From: Acidobacteriota bacterium
Lineage (GTDB): Bacteria > Acidobacteriota > Terriglobia > Terriglobales > Acidobacteriaceae
Assembly (NCBI GenBank): GCA_003224995.1
Contig: QIAI01000151.1
Location: forward strand, 3,644-8,652
Direction of reading: 5' to 3'
DNA length: 5,009 nt
Position numbers and translations under genes: made by a program. Within the stretch, counting starts at the first letter, position 1. The number at the start of each line of letters is the position of its first letter. A model generated the notes under the pieces. That model did no database searches. It had not been told where the DNA came from and was given only the letters and a program-made list of their open reading frames with translations. Shown in pieces: positions 4,802 to 5,009 of this stretch.

Positions 4802-5009
4802 TTATGCTCTAGCCGCCGACAGTCGTTCGGCGGCTTGCCGCTTGGGAGTCAGCCCGAGCAAAGTCAGCCCCACGACAATCAGCACCGCCACTCCGATCAG
4901 CTCCCCGCGTTCGATCAGATGCCGAAACGCCTGTGTGCCCATGACCGCGGCATGAGCAAAGCTCGACCACGCTGTGAACGCAATGAGGCTGCGGTTCGCA
5001 GACGGATTC
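4802..5009 (-). CDS. Membrane protein, DUF6632-like, C-terminal part (5' end outside window)
   Basis: Read on the minus strand, a frame open from the right edge gives 68 residues ending at TAA (complement of 4802-4804). It begins NPSANRSLIAFTAWSSFAHA and continues through AAVMGTQAFRHLIERGEL to a hydrophobic segment, LIGVAVLIVVGLTLLGL (about residues 38-54), then a basic tail TPKRQAAERLSAARA. The NPSANRSLI and WSSFAHAAVM pattern resembles small bacterial multi-pass membrane proteins of the DUF6632 type, from memory and not searched. The last segment is a clear transmembrane helix, and a second may cover WSSFAHAAVM. Function is unknown. The gene converges on galT. Its end overlaps a strong inverted repeat (4811-4835), which may shape the transcript end. 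The start codon and N-terminus lie beyond the window. Confidence 0.72.
   Translation of the reverse strand, partial: NPSANRSLIAFTAWSSFAHAAVMGTQAFRHLIERGELIGVAVLIVVGLTLLGLTPKRQAAERLSAARA
4811..4835. repeat. Perfect 9-bp inverted repeat inside the 3' end of the minus-strand gene
   Basis: AGCCGCCGA (4811-4819) pairs exactly with TCGGCGGCT (4827-4835) with a 7-nt loop. It falls within the last codons of the minus-strand membrane protein (residues near AAERLSAA), so it is coding as well as potentially structural. No T-run follows in either direction. Confidence 0.5.

Overview
The window reads as chromosomal DNA from a moderately GC-rich, probably environmental bacterium. The best fit is Acidobacteriota (Terriglobia-like). 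This is an inference from the YraN protein with an N-terminal extension, the C-terminus of a DUF6632-like membrane protein, the arrangement of short housekeeping genes, and the GC-rich hairpin repeats between genes. No database search was possible, so the taxonomy is tentative.

Layout, left to right. Positions 1-504 hold a type II toxin-antitoxin pair on the plus strand: the last 43 codons of an antitoxin, then a complete MazF/PemK-type toxin 6 nt downstream. Positions 505-793 are non-coding and rich in hairpins, and form the probable leader of the next gene. Positions 794-2149 encode a complete class III PLP-dependent aminotransferase of the GABA/acetylornithine family. Positions 2150-2492 are non-coding and carry a long imperfect hairpin ending in a T-run plus a related half element. 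Positions 2493-2963 encode a small stand-alone MOSC-domain protein. A further copy of the repeat lies at about 3041-3107. YraN (UPF0102, nuclease-like fold) follows, ending at 3645. A galactose-1-phosphate uridylyltransferase-type (GalT) protein occupies 3688-4728. The right edge (4802-5009) holds the C-terminal 68 codons of a minus-strand membrane protein. It converges on galT across a short gap with a perfect 9-bp hairpin.

The genes do not form one obvious pathway. They look like independent or loosely grouped housekeeping genes: amino-acid metabolism, a MOSC protein of unknown substrate, a DNA-metabolism-associated YraN, and sugar-nucleotide metabolism. Only the toxin-antitoxin pair is a clear functional unit, and yraN-galT (42 nt gap) could be co-transcribed. 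Two genes, galT and probably yraN, appear to start with TTG.

I found no convincing new multi-gene system. The observations most worth a second look are the intergenic repeat family with a four-unit architecture, the hairpin-rich leader with alternative pairings before the aminotransferase, the 14-bp palindrome overlapping the galT ribosome-binding site, and the uncertain substrate specificity of the aminotransferase and the GalT-like enzyme.
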